A stretch of DNA of 64,000 nucleotides from Prosthecobacter sp. Lineage in GTDB: Bacteria; Verrucomicrobiota; Verrucomicrobiia; Verrucomicrobiales; Verrucomicrobiaceae. Under the pieces are notes generated by a model. The model was not told where the DNA came from. It ran no database searches and was given only the letters and a program-made list of their open reading frames with translations. The DNA lies in assembly GCA_019186985.1 (NCBI GenBank), contig JABARQ010000042.1, forward strand, positions 1 to 64,000, written 5' to 3'. Positions 17,605 to 26,618 of this stretch are shown one piece after another. Position numbers and translations under genes: made by a program. Each line of letters starts with the position of its first letter. Within the stretch, counting starts at the first letter, position 1.

Positions 17605-18525
17605 TCAGGACGGCCGGTCACCCTTCCCCGGTTTCCTGTCTCCGGCCTTCTTCTCCTCGGGCTTCTTTTCGGAGGCGGCAGGCTGTTCCTTTTTCACCGT
17701 CTCCTCCTTCACCCACGGCGCAGGGGGATCGGCGGGCAGGCTGAGCGCCTCGGCGCGGTTCTGCTGCAGCACGGCCTCCGCCTCGGCCGCCTTCATCATC
17801 TGGTCACGGATGTCGTTAGGCACGGCGGCCTCGGTCAGCGGCGGCAGGAGCGGATTGGGGCCCTCGGTCCAGGGCCCGAGGTCGGGCAGCTTCGCGAGCA
17901 TGTCCGTCTGGTTGGTGAGGCGGTGCAGGCCGAGCACGCGCAGACGGCCGCCGAACATGTAGGCCACCGTCTCGTCCTCCAGGCCCTCGATGGTGCTGTT
18001 GCCGCGCTGGACGATGGGCTTGCCGCGAAGCACGATCTCCCAGGAGCTGACATAGGCCTCATGACAAAGCACCTTGGCCACGTCCTCGCCAGTCCCGCTT
18101 TCAAGATACACACGCCCCTTGGCCCTGATTCGCACCGGACGGTCGGCCCGGTCCTTTTTCAACACCTCGATGCTGTCGGCGGCCACTCTTACTTCGGAGG
18201 GCATTTCGACGCTCTGGGAGGAGATCGCCTTCGCCTCGTCGAAGGTCATGCCCAGCAGAAAGCCGAGGTCGATGCCGGCGGCTGCCGCAGAGGCCTTCTT
18301 CTGCAGGTTTTCAGCAGCCAGGGCCTCGGCGTTCATGCGTGAGATGGTGCGCAGATGCTCCGCCTGCTCCTCCTTGGAAAGCGTGCCATCCTCCGGACCG
18401 CCGGCCCCGAGCTTCTTCAGGAGGGGGATTTCAAACCCGGAGCAGCCCGAAAGGCCGACGGCCGCCAGCAGGCTGGCGGCTAGGGGGGCGATCAGGGGCG
18501 CAAGTCGCGGGGGATCGGCTGGCAT
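17605..18525 (-). CDS. Hypothetical lipoprotein with Lys/Pro-rich tail
   Basis: A 306-residue protein with a lipoprotein signal: a hydrophobic stretch ending LSGC, Cys28 being the likely lipidated residue. The middle contains a segment (MPSEVRVAADSIEV, then RPVRIRAKGRVYLE) that reads like beta-strand sequence, possibly related to the OstA/LptA-like fold used in periplasmic LPS transport, but this is a guess. The last 50 residues are charged and repetitive (KKEQPAASEKKPEEKKAG), probably disordered. It is the last gene of the leftward run that includes ftsX (65 bases upstream). The function is unknown. Confidence 0.72.
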   Translation of the reverse strand: MPADPPRLAPLIAPLAASLLAAVGLSGCSGFEIPLLKKLGAGGPEDGTLSKEEQAEHLRTISRMNAEALAAENLQKKASAAAAGIDLGFLLGMTFDEAKAISSQSVEMPSEVRVAADSIEVLKKDRADRPVRIRAKGRVYLESGTGEDVAKVLCHEAYVSSWEIVLRGKPIVQRGNSTIEGLEDETVAYMFGGRLRVLGLHRLTNQTDMLAKLPDLGPWTEGPNPLLPPLTEAAVPNDIRDQMMKAAEAEAVLQQNRAEALSLPADPPAPWVKEETVKKEQPAASEKKPEEKKAGDRKPGKGDRPS

Positions 18526-18590
18526 GACCTCAGAGTAGGCTGCTGATCACGCCTGGCAAGATGCTGTGCAGGCATGTCACCGCCTTCGCA

Positions 18591-20960
18591 TCAGTCCCGA
18601 GCCTTCAGCACGCCGACCATGTCCAGCTTCCTCAGCATGCGGCCGACCACCCAGAAGCAGGCCAGCGCGGCGCCGGCAACCACAAGCACGGCAAGGCTGT
18701 AGGTCTTGTCACTGATGATGAGAGGCAGGCGCACCGTCTCGGTGCGGACCTTGGTGATGATCCAGAGCGCCAGCCCCTTGCCGAACATCAGGCCCAGAGG
18801 CAGCGCCACGGTGACCAGCAGCGTCAGCTCCCCCAGCAGCACGGCGGCGACCTCACGCTGAGTGAAACCGACGACGCGCAGCGTGGCCAGGTCACGGCTG
18901 CGTTCGCTGAGGGCGATGCGGGCGCTGTTGTAAACGACGCCGAAGGCCACGATGACTGCCAGGGTGAGATAAAGGCGGCGCAGGATGCCGATGCTCTCGC
19001 CGGTCGTGCTGCGGAACGCGGCGAGCTGGTCCTTCTTCACCAGCGTGGTGGCCAGGCGCGGCGTCTGCTTGACCTCGGCCATGAAGTCCTCCCAGCGGCC
19101 CTGATCCACCTTCAGATATGCGCCGCTGACGCTGTCACCCTCATGCATCGCGCGACGCAGGGCGGCGATGTCCATGAAGGCGGAGACGCCGGAGAAATCC
19201 TCGATCAGGCCGCGCACGGGCAGGGTGAGGACAGGCCGCCTGCCTTCGAGCACCGCGACCCGGACCATCTGGCCTGTGGTGAGCTCCAGCTTTTCGGCGA
19301 GCGCCTTGGACATGACCACGCCGTCGTCCGGCAGCACGATGCGTCGGCCCTGGGCGTCCAGAAGCCGGTTGAGCGTCGTGTTTCTCGGCAGGCCGGTCAG
19401 GGCCAGCTTGCGCGAGTGATGACCGTTTTGAAACCTGGCCTGCACGGCCCGGACGGGTTCGGCCAGCATGACCCCTGGAAGGTGATCAAGATCGTGCAAC
19501 GCCGGGGCGGAACCAGGTTCGATGAGGAAGGTGACCGCGTCCTGGCGCTGGACGTCGTTCCACTGATAGGTCAGCAGGTGGTCGATGCTGTCCGCCATGC
19601 TGCCGGGCAGCACCATCAGGCCGGTGGCAAGGGACAGGCCGGCGATGGTGAAGACGGACTGCCAGGGGCGGCGCTCGATGTTGCGCAGGGCCATGCGCAT
19701 GGCCGGGGACATCCAGCCGGTCAGTCCGGCGCGCTCCAGAAGGCTGGGCTTGTAGCTGGCGGGAGGCTCGGGCCGCATCGCCTCCGCCGGCGGCAGCTTG
19801 ACCGCCATCCACACCACGCTGAGCACGCCGGCGAGGGAGGCCGCCGTGCTGACCACCAGGGCCACGGCCACGGCGCGGTAGTCCATGAGGAAGTCCAGGC
19901 TGGGAAAACGGAAGAACAGCCGGTACAACGCCAGCAGCCCCCCGCCCATGTAGCGTCCTGCCAGCCCGCCGAGAGCGGAACCGAGGACAACGATGACGAT
20001 GGCAAAGCCCAGGTAGTGCCGCCCGACCTGCCAGGAGGAATACCCCAGCGCCTTGAGCTGGGCGATCTGCTCGCGCTGCAGCCGCACCAGGCGGGCGAGC
20101 ACGGCGTTCACCATGAAGGCGGCGACGCTTAGAAACACCACCGGGTAGGCCACGGAGAGTGCGCTCAGAACCGTGATCTCGTCATCCAGCCGCTTGGCGC
20201 TGCCGTGGTCAGCCCGCGTGATGGCGCCGCCGGCCCCATACACGGCCAGGAGGCGGTCGAACTCGACCAGCGCGGGCCCGGCCTCGGCGCCCGGAGCCAG
20301 GTCGGCGCAGAAGTCGTTGAACGCGCCGTCCATGTCATAGGCGACGGACAGCGCCCGGTAGTTCATCCAGAAGACGCCAAATCGTTTGTTATCCGGCAGG
20401 CTCTCCCCCGCCCTGGCCTCAAAGACGTATTCCGGTGACAGGCCGATGCCGGTGACCTCCAGGGTGTCCGCCCGCCCGTTGATGATGGCCCTCACCCTGT
20501 CGCCTGGCTGAAGCCTGTTGGCCTCGGCGAAGGCCTCGCTGACCACCGCCTCCCGCCGTGCGTCCGCCCGCGGCATGCGGCCCCGGCGCAGGAAGACCTG
20601 GTTCAGCAGCGGCTGGCTGCCATCCTCAGGCAGCGAGACCAGCTGTCCGGTGCATGGCTCGGCGACGCCGGGCAGGTCAAGCACCGCCGCCCGGACCACG
20701 CGCAGCTCCAGGGCGGCGACGCCCGGGACCTCCAGAAGACGGCCGCGCAGGGACAGCGGTGCACGCTTCAACGAGCCGAAGACGTCCGCCATCCGGTGGC
20801 TCTGGTAATAGGCGTCGCGCGTCTCCTCCAGGGTCAGGAGCAGGCTGCGCGTCATGATCATCATCGCCAGTCCGCAGGCCATGACAAGCGACACCGCCAC
20901 GACCTGCCCCTTCATGCGGCCGAGGTCGCGCAGGAGCTTGAGGTCGAGCGGCGTGAGCAT
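18591..20960 (-). CDS. FtsX-family ABC transporter permease
   Basis: A 789-residue membrane protein with two FtsX permease domains. An N-terminal helix (about 17-38) precedes a large periplasmic domain. Three helices follow around 265-400, then a second unit beginning with MRMALRNIERRPWQSVFTIAGLSLA, another periplasmic domain, and three C-terminal helices. This is the duplicated layout of mechanotransmission or lipid/lipoprotein-handling ABC permeases (MacB/LolE-like superfamily). No ATP-binding subunit is adjacent on either side, which is unusual, since permease and ATPase are nearly always paired. It starts 7 bases after the apbE stop, so the two are co-transcribed. Confidence 0.88.
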   Translation of the reverse strand: MLTPLDLKLLRDLGRMKGQVVAVSLVMACGLAMMIMTRSLLLTLEETRDAYYQSHRMADVFGSLKRAPLSLRGRLLEVPGVAALELRVVRAAVLDLPGVAEPCTGQLVSLPEDGSQPLLNQVFLRRGRMPRADARREAVVSEAFAEANRLQPGDRVRAIINGRADTLEVTGIGLSPEYVFEARAGESLPDNKRFGVFWMNYRALSVAYDMDGAFNDFCADLAPGAEAGPALVEFDRLLAVYGAGGAITRADHGSAKRLDDEITVLSALSVAYPVVFLSVAAFMVNAVLARLVRLQREQIAQLKALGYSSWQVGRHYLGFAIVIVVLGSALGGLAGRYMGGGLLALYRLFFRFPSLDFLMDYRAVAVALVVSTAASLAGVLSVVWMAVKLPPAEAMRPEPPASYKPSLLERAGLTGWMSPAMRMALRNIERRPWQSVFTIAGLSLATGLMVLPGSMADSIDHLLTYQWNDVQRQDAVTFLIEPGSAPALHDLDHLPGVMLAEPVRAVQARFQNGHHSRKLALTGLPRNTTLNRLLDAQGRRIVLPDDGVVMSKALAEKLELTTGQMVRVAVLEGRRPVLTLPVRGLIEDFSGVSAFMDIAALRRAMHEGDSVSGAYLKVDQGRWEDFMAEVKQTPRLATTLVKKDQLAAFRSTTGESIGILRRLYLTLAVIVAFGVVYNSARIALSERSRDLATLRVVGFTQREVAAVLLGELTLLVTVALPLGLMFGKGLALWIITKVRTETVRLPLIISDKTYSLAVLVVAGAALACFWVVGRMLRKLDMVGVLKARD

Positions 20961-20967
20961 GGTCTGA

Positions 20968-21912
20968 TCAGGGTTTCGCGGAAGGCCTGGAGAAGCGCAC
21001 CTCCACGCCGGGCAGGCGGCCTGCCAGCTTCATGCCCGCCTCCTCCCCCAGCACGCACATGGCGGTGGCCAGGGCATCGCTCGTGGTGCAGTCGGGGGCG
21101 GTCACGCTGCAGGCGATGCGTTCCGTCAGCCCAAGGCCCGTCCTGGGGGAAAGGATGTGCGAATAGCGCCTGCCATCCAGCTCGATGAACTGATGCAGGT
21201 CCCCCGAGGTGGACACGGCACGACCGGCGAGACGGATCTTGGTTTCCTGGCTCGAACCTGTGCGCAGCACCACCTCCCACCCGGCTTCACCAGGTGGAGG
21301 ATCCCCCGCAGCGGTGTCGCCCCCCGCCTGCACGACAGCCCGGGTGATGCCGCATTCCTTGAGGATCCGCAGGCACTCATCCGCGGCACGCCCCTTGGCG
21401 ATGCCGCCGAGGTCGATCAATGTTCCAGGAGCCAGGCTGACCTTCCTGCCTTCAGGAATCAGCGTGACACGGTGCCAGCCGGTCGCCGCGATGCCCTGCG
21501 CCAGACGGCCTGCCGGGGGCAGCCTGCCCGTGCGTTTCGACCTCCTCCACAGGTGTGACAGGTGACCGCAGGTGGGGTCAAAGGCGCCTCCGGTGGCTTC
21601 GGCAAGCTCACGGGCGCGCAGCAGCAGGTCAAACATCGGCTCGCTCACCGCCACAGGCATCGGGGTGCCTGGTGCGCAGAGGCGCATCAGCTCGCTGGCA
21701 GGGTCGTAGTCGGTGAACCGGGCGTTCAGTTCGGCGACCCTCTGGAAGCACTTTTCAGCAGCCGCCGCAGCCGCCCTGGAGTCCTCGGCATAACAAGCAA
21801 TGCGAAAAATGGTCGCCATGCCGGGGCCTGAAAAGTCATGGCGCAGCAGGTCGGCCCCCAGCCCGGGGGAGGCAAGGGCGGCCATCAGCAGGACCCGGCG
21901 GAGGCAAAGCAT
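20968..21912 (-). CDS. apbE: FAD:protein FMN transferase (ApbE)
   Basis: A 314-residue exported ApbE, which splits FAD and attaches FMN covalently to Thr/Ser of target proteins such as Nqr/Rnf subunits. Motifs visible: GMATIFRI near 31-38, IDLGGIAKGRA at 166-176, AGGD at 196-199, STSGD at 234-238, SPRTG at 255-259 and TTSDALATAM at 276-285, the last carrying the magnesium-binding Asp. Start 21912 gives a signal peptide (MLCLRRVLLMAALASPGLGA); a GTG 39 bases upstream would bury it. No lipobox, so it is probably a soluble periplasmic protein. No flavoprotein target is encoded nearby. It lies 50 bases after the adenylate-forming enzyme gene. Confidence 0.92.
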   Translation of the reverse strand: MLCLRRVLLMAALASPGLGADLLRHDFSGPGMATIFRIACYAEDSRAAAAAAEKCFQRVAELNARFTDYDPASELMRLCAPGTPMPVAVSEPMFDLLLRARELAEATGGAFDPTCGHLSHLWRRSKRTGRLPPAGRLAQGIAATGWHRVTLIPEGRKVSLAPGTLIDLGGIAKGRAADECLRILKECGITRAVVQAGGDTAAGDPPPGEAGWEVVLRTGSSQETKIRLAGRAVSTSGDLHQFIELDGRRYSHILSPRTGLGLTERIACSVTAPDCTTSDALATAMCVLGEEAGMKLAGRLPGVEVRFSRPSAKP

Positions 21913-21962
21913 CGGGTGATCATTCCGCAGGCTGGCGGCGCTGTCCACCACCGTCAGGGCAT

Positions 21963-23246
21963 TCAGGCCGCCAGCTTCCGCCAGCGGCGCGCCTTGAACT
22001 CATGCCGGGGCAGGCTGCCAGGGGATGCCTGATGCACGGGAATGCGCAGCGAAAAGGTGTCCCGGAGCCTGGTTTCCAGGCGTTTGAGCAGGTTTTTGGG
22101 AGCATCCTCGGCCACTTCGACCATCAGCTCCAGCTCATCCATGGCGTCCACCTTCTTCTGCTCCACCATGAACTCGACCACTCCGGGAAACTGCCTGACG
22201 ACGGCCTCGATGGCGCTGGGATAGATGTTCACTCCCCGGACCACGACCATGTCATCCACCCGGCTGAGCACACCCCCTGGAAGGATCAGCCGGCCGCCAT
22301 GTTCACCACGACAGACCCAGTCGCCGGTGCGGTAGCGAAGGAGAGGGCAGGCGGCACGGTCCAGCGTCGTCAGCACCAGCTCCCCATGGGCGCCTTCCGG
22401 CACTTCAAGACCGGTCGCGGGGTCGACGACTTCAGCCAGGTAGGCTTCCTCGATCACCACAAGGTCACGCGGACGTTCCGTGATCTCATAACTGACCGGA
22501 CCGACCTCGGTCATGCCGTGGTGGTCGTAAACGCGCGCATCCCAAAGCTGCTCGATGCGGGCACGAACTTCCGGAATGCTGCCTCCCGGCTCGCCGGCGA
22601 CGATGATCTTGTTCACCCGCAGGGCCATGCGCTCGACCCCGCTGGGGGCGCCGATCATCTCTCCCAGCCGCAGGGCGTAGGTCGGAGTGCAGCAAAGGCA
22701 GGTGGCGCCGTAGCGGGCCATCATTTCCAGCCTTGCCTGGCTGGACAGCCCCCCGCCGGGAATCACCAGATAATCGCGAGCCGCCGCCTCAAAAGCCGTC
22801 CAAAACCCCAGAAAAGGCCCGAATGAAAAGGCGAAAAACAGCCGGTCACGACCACGCTGGATGTCCGCCCCCTGGAAGACACGGCGCCAGCAGGCCAGCA
22901 TCGCCTCCCAGCTTTCGGAGGTGTCCAGCCAGGCCATGGGCAGCCCGGAGCTGGTGCCGCTGGTCTGACAGAAGCGGGTGTAATGCTCGAAAGGCCGGGT
23001 CAGGTTGCTGCCAAAGGGCGGATGCGCCAGGCGGTCCTGAAGCAGTTCAGCCTTGTGGGTGAACGGCATCTGCTGAACGAAGTCCTCGATGCGGTTCAGG
23101 GAGGTGACCCGGATGCCATGTTCATGGAACTTGCGGGAATAAAAACCGTCCGTGGTGGCGAGGTGGAGGACGATGGAACGCAGCTTGCGCCACTGACAGG
23201 CACGCAGACGCGCTCGATCGATGAATAAGCGGGTGTCGGGCTCCAC
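21963..23246 (-). CDS. PaaK-like adenylate-forming enzyme (phenylacetate--CoA ligase family)
   Basis: A 427-residue member of the ANL superfamily in the PaaK/coenzyme F390 synthetase branch, which activates a carboxylic acid as an acyl-adenylate and usually transfers it to CoA. Landmarks are TSGTSSGLPMAW (the phosphate-binding loop), YDHHGMTEVGPVSYE, LLRYRTGDWVCRG (the adenine/ribose-binding Asp) and VVVRGVNIYPSAIE leading into the C-terminal lid domain. The length fits PaaK, but there are no phenylacetate degradation genes in the window. The substrate is therefore open; PaaK-like enzymes of this kind also serve biosynthesis of aryl-lipids. It sits between rnd and apbE in a leftward run. Confidence 0.82.
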   Translation of the reverse strand: MEPDTRLFIDRARLRACQWRKLRSIVLHLATTDGFYSRKFHEHGIRVTSLNRIEDFVQQMPFTHKAELLQDRLAHPPFGSNLTRPFEHYTRFCQTSGTSSGLPMAWLDTSESWEAMLACWRRVFQGADIQRGRDRLFFAFSFGPFLGFWTAFEAAARDYLVIPGGGLSSQARLEMMARYGATCLCCTPTYALRLGEMIGAPSGVERMALRVNKIIVAGEPGGSIPEVRARIEQLWDARVYDHHGMTEVGPVSYEITERPRDLVVIEEAYLAEVVDPATGLEVPEGAHGELVLTTLDRAACPLLRYRTGDWVCRGEHGGRLILPGGVLSRVDDMVVVRGVNIYPSAIEAVVRQFPGVVEFMVEQKKVDAMDELELMVEVAEDAPKNLLKRLETRLRDTFSLRIPVHQASPGSLPRHEFKARRWRKLAA

Positions 23247-23302
23247 GCTGGAGCGATGGCGAGGCGGCAGGCCGGGTCAAGCCTGCAGGAAAAGCAAGGG
23301 CC

Positions 23303-24463
23303 TCAAGCCACGGACGGTGCAGGCTGGATGATGTCCGTCAGGACCGGGCGCAGGATCTCGTCCTGCCAGGGCATGAGGGGCTGTCCGGAGGCGGGCTCGA
23401 CAACCAGAAGTTCAAGGTCGCTGCGTGAACCCAGAAGGCTGCCTTCGAGATCCAGGGACTGGGCGATCTCATCCCGCTTGGCACAGAGCCTGTCCACGGC
23501 ATCACGCTGGGAGTCCGTCATGCGGTTTTTGACGCGTTTCTGGCGCTGCGGCCAGGATGCCTGCCCCTGGCGGAAAACCGCGGCGACCAGGTCATGAAAC
23601 TCCTTTTTCCACTTCGGCCTCCAGCCGGCCGGAGGATTCATCACACCGCCCTGCTCAAAGGTCTCGGCATAGGCGACCATCTGCTTGTTCGACATGATGC
23701 GGTAGCAGGGCATGTCACGCTCCTGGGCGATGCCTTCGCGCCACTCCCACATGGCCTTGAGGATGGCGAGTCCCTTGGGGTTCAGCCTGCCGCTGCCCTG
23801 GACGCGCCAGGGATCCTCGCGCGGGGCCATGCTGCGCTGGGCCACCTCGGCCTGAAGCGCGCGGCAGCTTTGCTCAAACCATGCCATCCGGTTCTTTTCA
23901 CGCAGGATCGCCAGGAAATGATCCGCCACCTGGAGCAGGTAGCGCACGTCATCCACCGCGTAGGACAGCATGTGCTCCGGCAGCGGACGCCGGCTCCAGT
24001 CGGCCTTCTGCGGAGCCTTGCAGATGGTCAGGCCAAGGACGTTCTGAAGCAGGGCGGCCAGGCCGAACTGCCGGGCGCCGGCAAGACGCGCCGCGATCTG
24101 CGTGTCACGGATGAGGCGCGGCTCCCAGTTGTAGCTCCGGCGAAGCATGGTGAGGTCGTAATCGGCGCCGTGGAACCAGAGCTCGTAACGGTCCAGCAGG
24201 GCGAGAAGCGGCGACACGTCGGCAATGGCCAGGGGATCGACGAGCGCAAAACGACCGCCGCAGGCCACCTGGAGAAGGCAGAGCTTCTCATGATAGTGGT
24301 GCAGGGAGTCGGCCTCCGTGTCGAGGCAGACACGCGTCTCCCCCGTCTGCTGGAGATGCGCCTCCGTGTCGGCGATCCATTGAACGAGGTGCCCGGGCGT
24401 GGCGATGAACTCGAAATCGCGGGCCGGAGGGGTGGAAGAATCTGGGCTGCTGGCCTGGCTCAT
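23303..24463 (-). CDS. rnd: Ribonuclease D
   Basis: A 386-residue 3'-5' exoribonuclease for tRNA and small-RNA end trimming. The DEDDy catalytic residues are clear: DTE at 48-50 (Exo I), HGADYDL at 98-104 (Exo II) and YAVDD at 168-172 (Exo III, Tyr168 and Asp172). HRDC-type helical domains follow (about 220-300 and the C-terminus). The length matches family members. It begins 6 bases after the rho stop and is surely co-transcribed with coaE and rho. A Ser/Pro-rich N-terminus of 15 residues precedes the exonuclease fold. Confidence 0.92.
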   Translation of the reverse strand: MSQASSPDSSTPPARDFEFIATPGHLVQWIADTEAHLQQTGETRVCLDTEADSLHHYHEKLCLLQVACGGRFALVDPLAIADVSPLLALLDRYELWFHGADYDLTMLRRSYNWEPRLIRDTQIAARLAGARQFGLAALLQNVLGLTICKAPQKADWSRRPLPEHMLSYAVDDVRYLLQVADHFLAILREKNRMAWFEQSCRALQAEVAQRSMAPREDPWRVQGSGRLNPKGLAILKAMWEWREGIAQERDMPCYRIMSNKQMVAYAETFEQGGVMNPPAGWRPKWKKEFHDLVAAVFRQGQASWPQRQKRVKNRMTDSQRDAVDRLCAKRDEIAQSLDLEGSLLGSRSDLELLVVEPASGQPLMPWQDEILRPVLTDIIQPAPSVA

Positions 24464-24469
24464 CGGAAT

Positions 24470-25933
24470 TTACTTGAGGCCGGTCAGCAGGATCTCGGCG
24501 TTGTTGCTGGTGCGGTTGATGTTGCGGATGAGCAGCTCCAGAGCCTCGACCGCAGGCACCTGGGCGAGCTGACGACGGATGGCCATGATGCGGCGGAATT
24601 CATCCGGATGGTAGAGGAGGTCGTCCTTGCGGGTGCCCGACTTGAGCAGATGAATGGCCGGGAAGATGCGGCGTTCCGCAATCTCACGGTCCAGGGTCGC
24701 CTCCATGTTGCCGGTTCCCTTGAACTCCTCGAAGATGACCTCGTCCATCTTGCTTTCCGTCTCGATGAGGGCGGAGGCGATGATGGTGAGGCTGCCACCC
24801 TCCTCGACGTTGCGTGCGGCGCCGAAGAACTTCTTGGGCTTCACCAGCGCCTTGGCGTCGATGCCGCCGGACATCGTGCGCCCCTTGCCGCCCATGAGGG
24901 AGTTGTAGCCACGAGCCAGACGGGTCAGGGAGTCGAGCAGGATGACCACGTCCTTGCCCGCCTCCACCAGGCGGCAGGCACGCTCGCGGACAAGCTCGGC
25001 CAGCTGACAATGGCGCCTGGGGCTTTCATCAAAGGTGCTGCTGTAGATTTCGCAGCCCGTCACGGATTCCTCAAAGTCGGTCACCTCCTCGGGGCGCTCA
25101 TCCAGCAGGAGGATGATCAGCGTGATCTCCTTGTGATTATGCACAATGCACTTCGCAATGTCCTTGAGCATCATCGTCTTGCCAGACCTGGGCGAGGCGT
25201 TGATAAGCCCGCGCTGCCCCTTCCCCAACGGCGCGATCAAATCCATGATACGCGCTGAAACCGGGCAGATGGACTTGGGAAGCTCTAGGATGATGCGCTG
25301 CTTGGGAAAGGTGGCTGTGAGCTTGTCAAAATGCGTGGGGGCCTGGTAGTTGTCGATCTCCACGTCATCCACATGGGTGATGCGGTCGATGGCGAGATAC
25401 TTGTCCCTGTCCTTGGGCGCCCTGGCGATGCCGCGGATGCGGTTGCCCGCACGAAGGTTGAACTTGCGAACGAGGAAGAGGGGGACAAACACATCCTCAG
25501 GCAGGGGCGCGAAACTGTAGCCGGGATACTTGATAAGCCCGAAATTTTCGGCCCCCACTTCGAGGATGCCGTCGACAAGAACCCTCGTGCGATGATCCGC
25601 CATCCAGGAAAGGACATCGTAGATGAGCTGATGCTTGCTGCGGGCCGCATTGATCTTGAAGTTGACGCTGGCGGCAAGCTCCTGGATTTCCCCAAGGCTC
25701 ATCCCGTGAAGGGAGTTGAGGGAAATCTCCAGGGGGAAAGGCGGTTCAGGGGGAGGCGGGGAAGGTTTTTCGGACACGGCAGGCGCATCAGCAGCATCCG
25801 CAGCAGCCTCCTGGACCTGGCCTTCAGTCACAATCTGGGAATTGATGGACACGGGGGTCTTTTCAGGGGCCGTCACCGGCGCATCGGGGGTTGAAACGCT
25901 GGAGGTAGGTTCAGGGGAGGCTGTGGGATTCAT
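24470..25933 (-). CDS. rho: Transcription termination factor Rho
   Basis: A 487-residue hexameric RNA helicase that ends transcription of untranslated RNA. After an acidic, Pro/Ala-rich N-terminal extension of about 65 residues come the Rho N-terminal helices, the RNA-binding cold-shock-like domain ([20 protein letters not shown] region, 122-141), and the ATPase core. The Walker A region reads ASPRSGKT at 246-253, where many Rho proteins have APPKAGKT; the invariant Gly-Lys-Thr is kept. [13 protein letters not shown] (catalytic Glu), the Walker [16 protein letters not shown] and the GGIDAKAL Q-loop are intact. The start codon overlaps the coaE stop by 4 bases, so translation is coupled. Confidence 0.96.
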   Translation of the reverse strand: MNPTASPEPTSSVSTPDAPVTAPEKTPVSINSQIVTEGQVQEAAADAADAPAVSEKPSPPPPEPPFPLEISLNSLHGMSLGEIQELAASVNFKINAARSKHQLIYDVLSWMADHRTRVLVDGILEVGAENFGLIKYPGYSFAPLPEDVFVPLFLVRKFNLRAGNRIRGIARAPKDRDKYLAIDRITHVDDVEIDNYQAPTHFDKLTATFPKQRIILELPKSICPVSARIMDLIAPLGKGQRGLINASPRSGKTMMLKDIAKCIVHNHKEITLIILLLDERPEEVTDFEESVTGCEIYSSTFDESPRRHCQLAELVRERACRLVEAGKDVVILLDSLTRLARGYNSLMGGKGRTMSGGIDAKALVKPKKFFGAARNVEEGGSLTIIASALIETESKMDEVIFEEFKGTGNMEATLDREIAERRIFPAIHLLKSGTRKDDLLYHPDEFRRIMAIRRQLAQVPAVEALELLIRNINRTSNNAEILLTGLK

Positions 25934-26550
25934 GCTGGCCGGAGTTGTTTTGCAAGTGTCAGCACCTGGGCCTCGAGAGCGGCACGATCACCATCATTCC
26001 AGATGACCACATCAGCCCTTTCAACCTTGGCCTCAACGGACCACTGGGAACCCAGCATCCTTTCGGCGGTGCCTTGGTCGAGTTCCCGTAGTTCCATCAA
26101 GCGCCTGATCTGCACCGCCCGGCTGGCAGCCACCACGATGACCCGATCCGCTGTTACTATGCCGCCAATCTCATAGTGCAGAGGGACTTCCGCAAGAAAA
26201 AGTTCACCCCCCCCCTCACGAACCCGCACACGCTCCATTTCAAGGGCCTCCAGAATGCGGGGATGCATCATCTCCTCCAGGGCATGCCTCTGAGCGGGAT
26301 CAGAAAAAATCATCCGGCGGAGCCAGGAACGGCTGACCCGCCTGCCATCGGCAGAAGACGGGTCCTGCTCGATCACCGAGGGTCCAAAAATGCCCTCCAG
26401 CCTAGCCATGATGGAGGCATCCTGCATCAGGCGGCCCGCCTCCTGGTCACAGGAGAATGCCGTCAGCCCGGCCAGCCCCACCCGCCCAAGCAGGCTGACA
26501 ACCGCGCTTTTACCACAGCCAAGGCCACCGGTCACGATCCATGAATTCAT
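25930..26550 (-). CDS. coaE: Dephospho-CoA kinase
   Basis: A 206-residue P-loop kinase catalysing the last step of coenzyme A synthesis, phosphorylation of dephospho-CoA. The P-loop is GGLGCGKS at 8-15. SCDQEAGRLM near 33-42 replaces the usual DAD-containing segment, with Asp35 the likely catalytic residue. LAEVPLHYEIG matches the conserved substrate-lid region (usually DxPLLfE), and the RxxxR-type lid arginines are present. The length is normal. First gene of the coaE-rho-rnd leftward operon; its start lies 5 bases upstream (in plus coordinates, left) of the terminator of the pilus locus, so that operon has its own promoter very close to the hairpin. Confidence 0.92.
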   Translation of the reverse strand: MNSWIVTGGLGCGKSAVVSLLGRVGLAGLTAFSCDQEAGRLMQDASIMARLEGIFGPSVIEQDPSSADGRRVSRSWLRRMIFSDPAQRHALEEMMHPRILEALEMERVRVREGGGELFLAEVPLHYEIGGIVTADRVIVVAASRAVQIRRLMELRELDQGTAERMLGSQWSVEAKVERADVVIWNDGDRAALEAQVLTLAKQLRPA

Positions 26551-26555
26551 ATCCT

Positions 26556-26591
26556 AAAGAAGAAGGCAGGAGACTTGCATCTCCTGCCTTC
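26556..26591 (-). terminator. Terminator of the pilus-like operon
   Basis: A perfect 12-base-pair stem (26562-26573 with 26580-26591) with a 6-base loop, followed on the minus strand by TTCTTTAGG. It lies 27 bases past the secretin stop and only a few bases ahead of the coaE start codon. Confidence 0.88.
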
Positions 26592-26618
26592 GAGTCAAAT
26601 TCAGTGCTGTAGAGAAGG

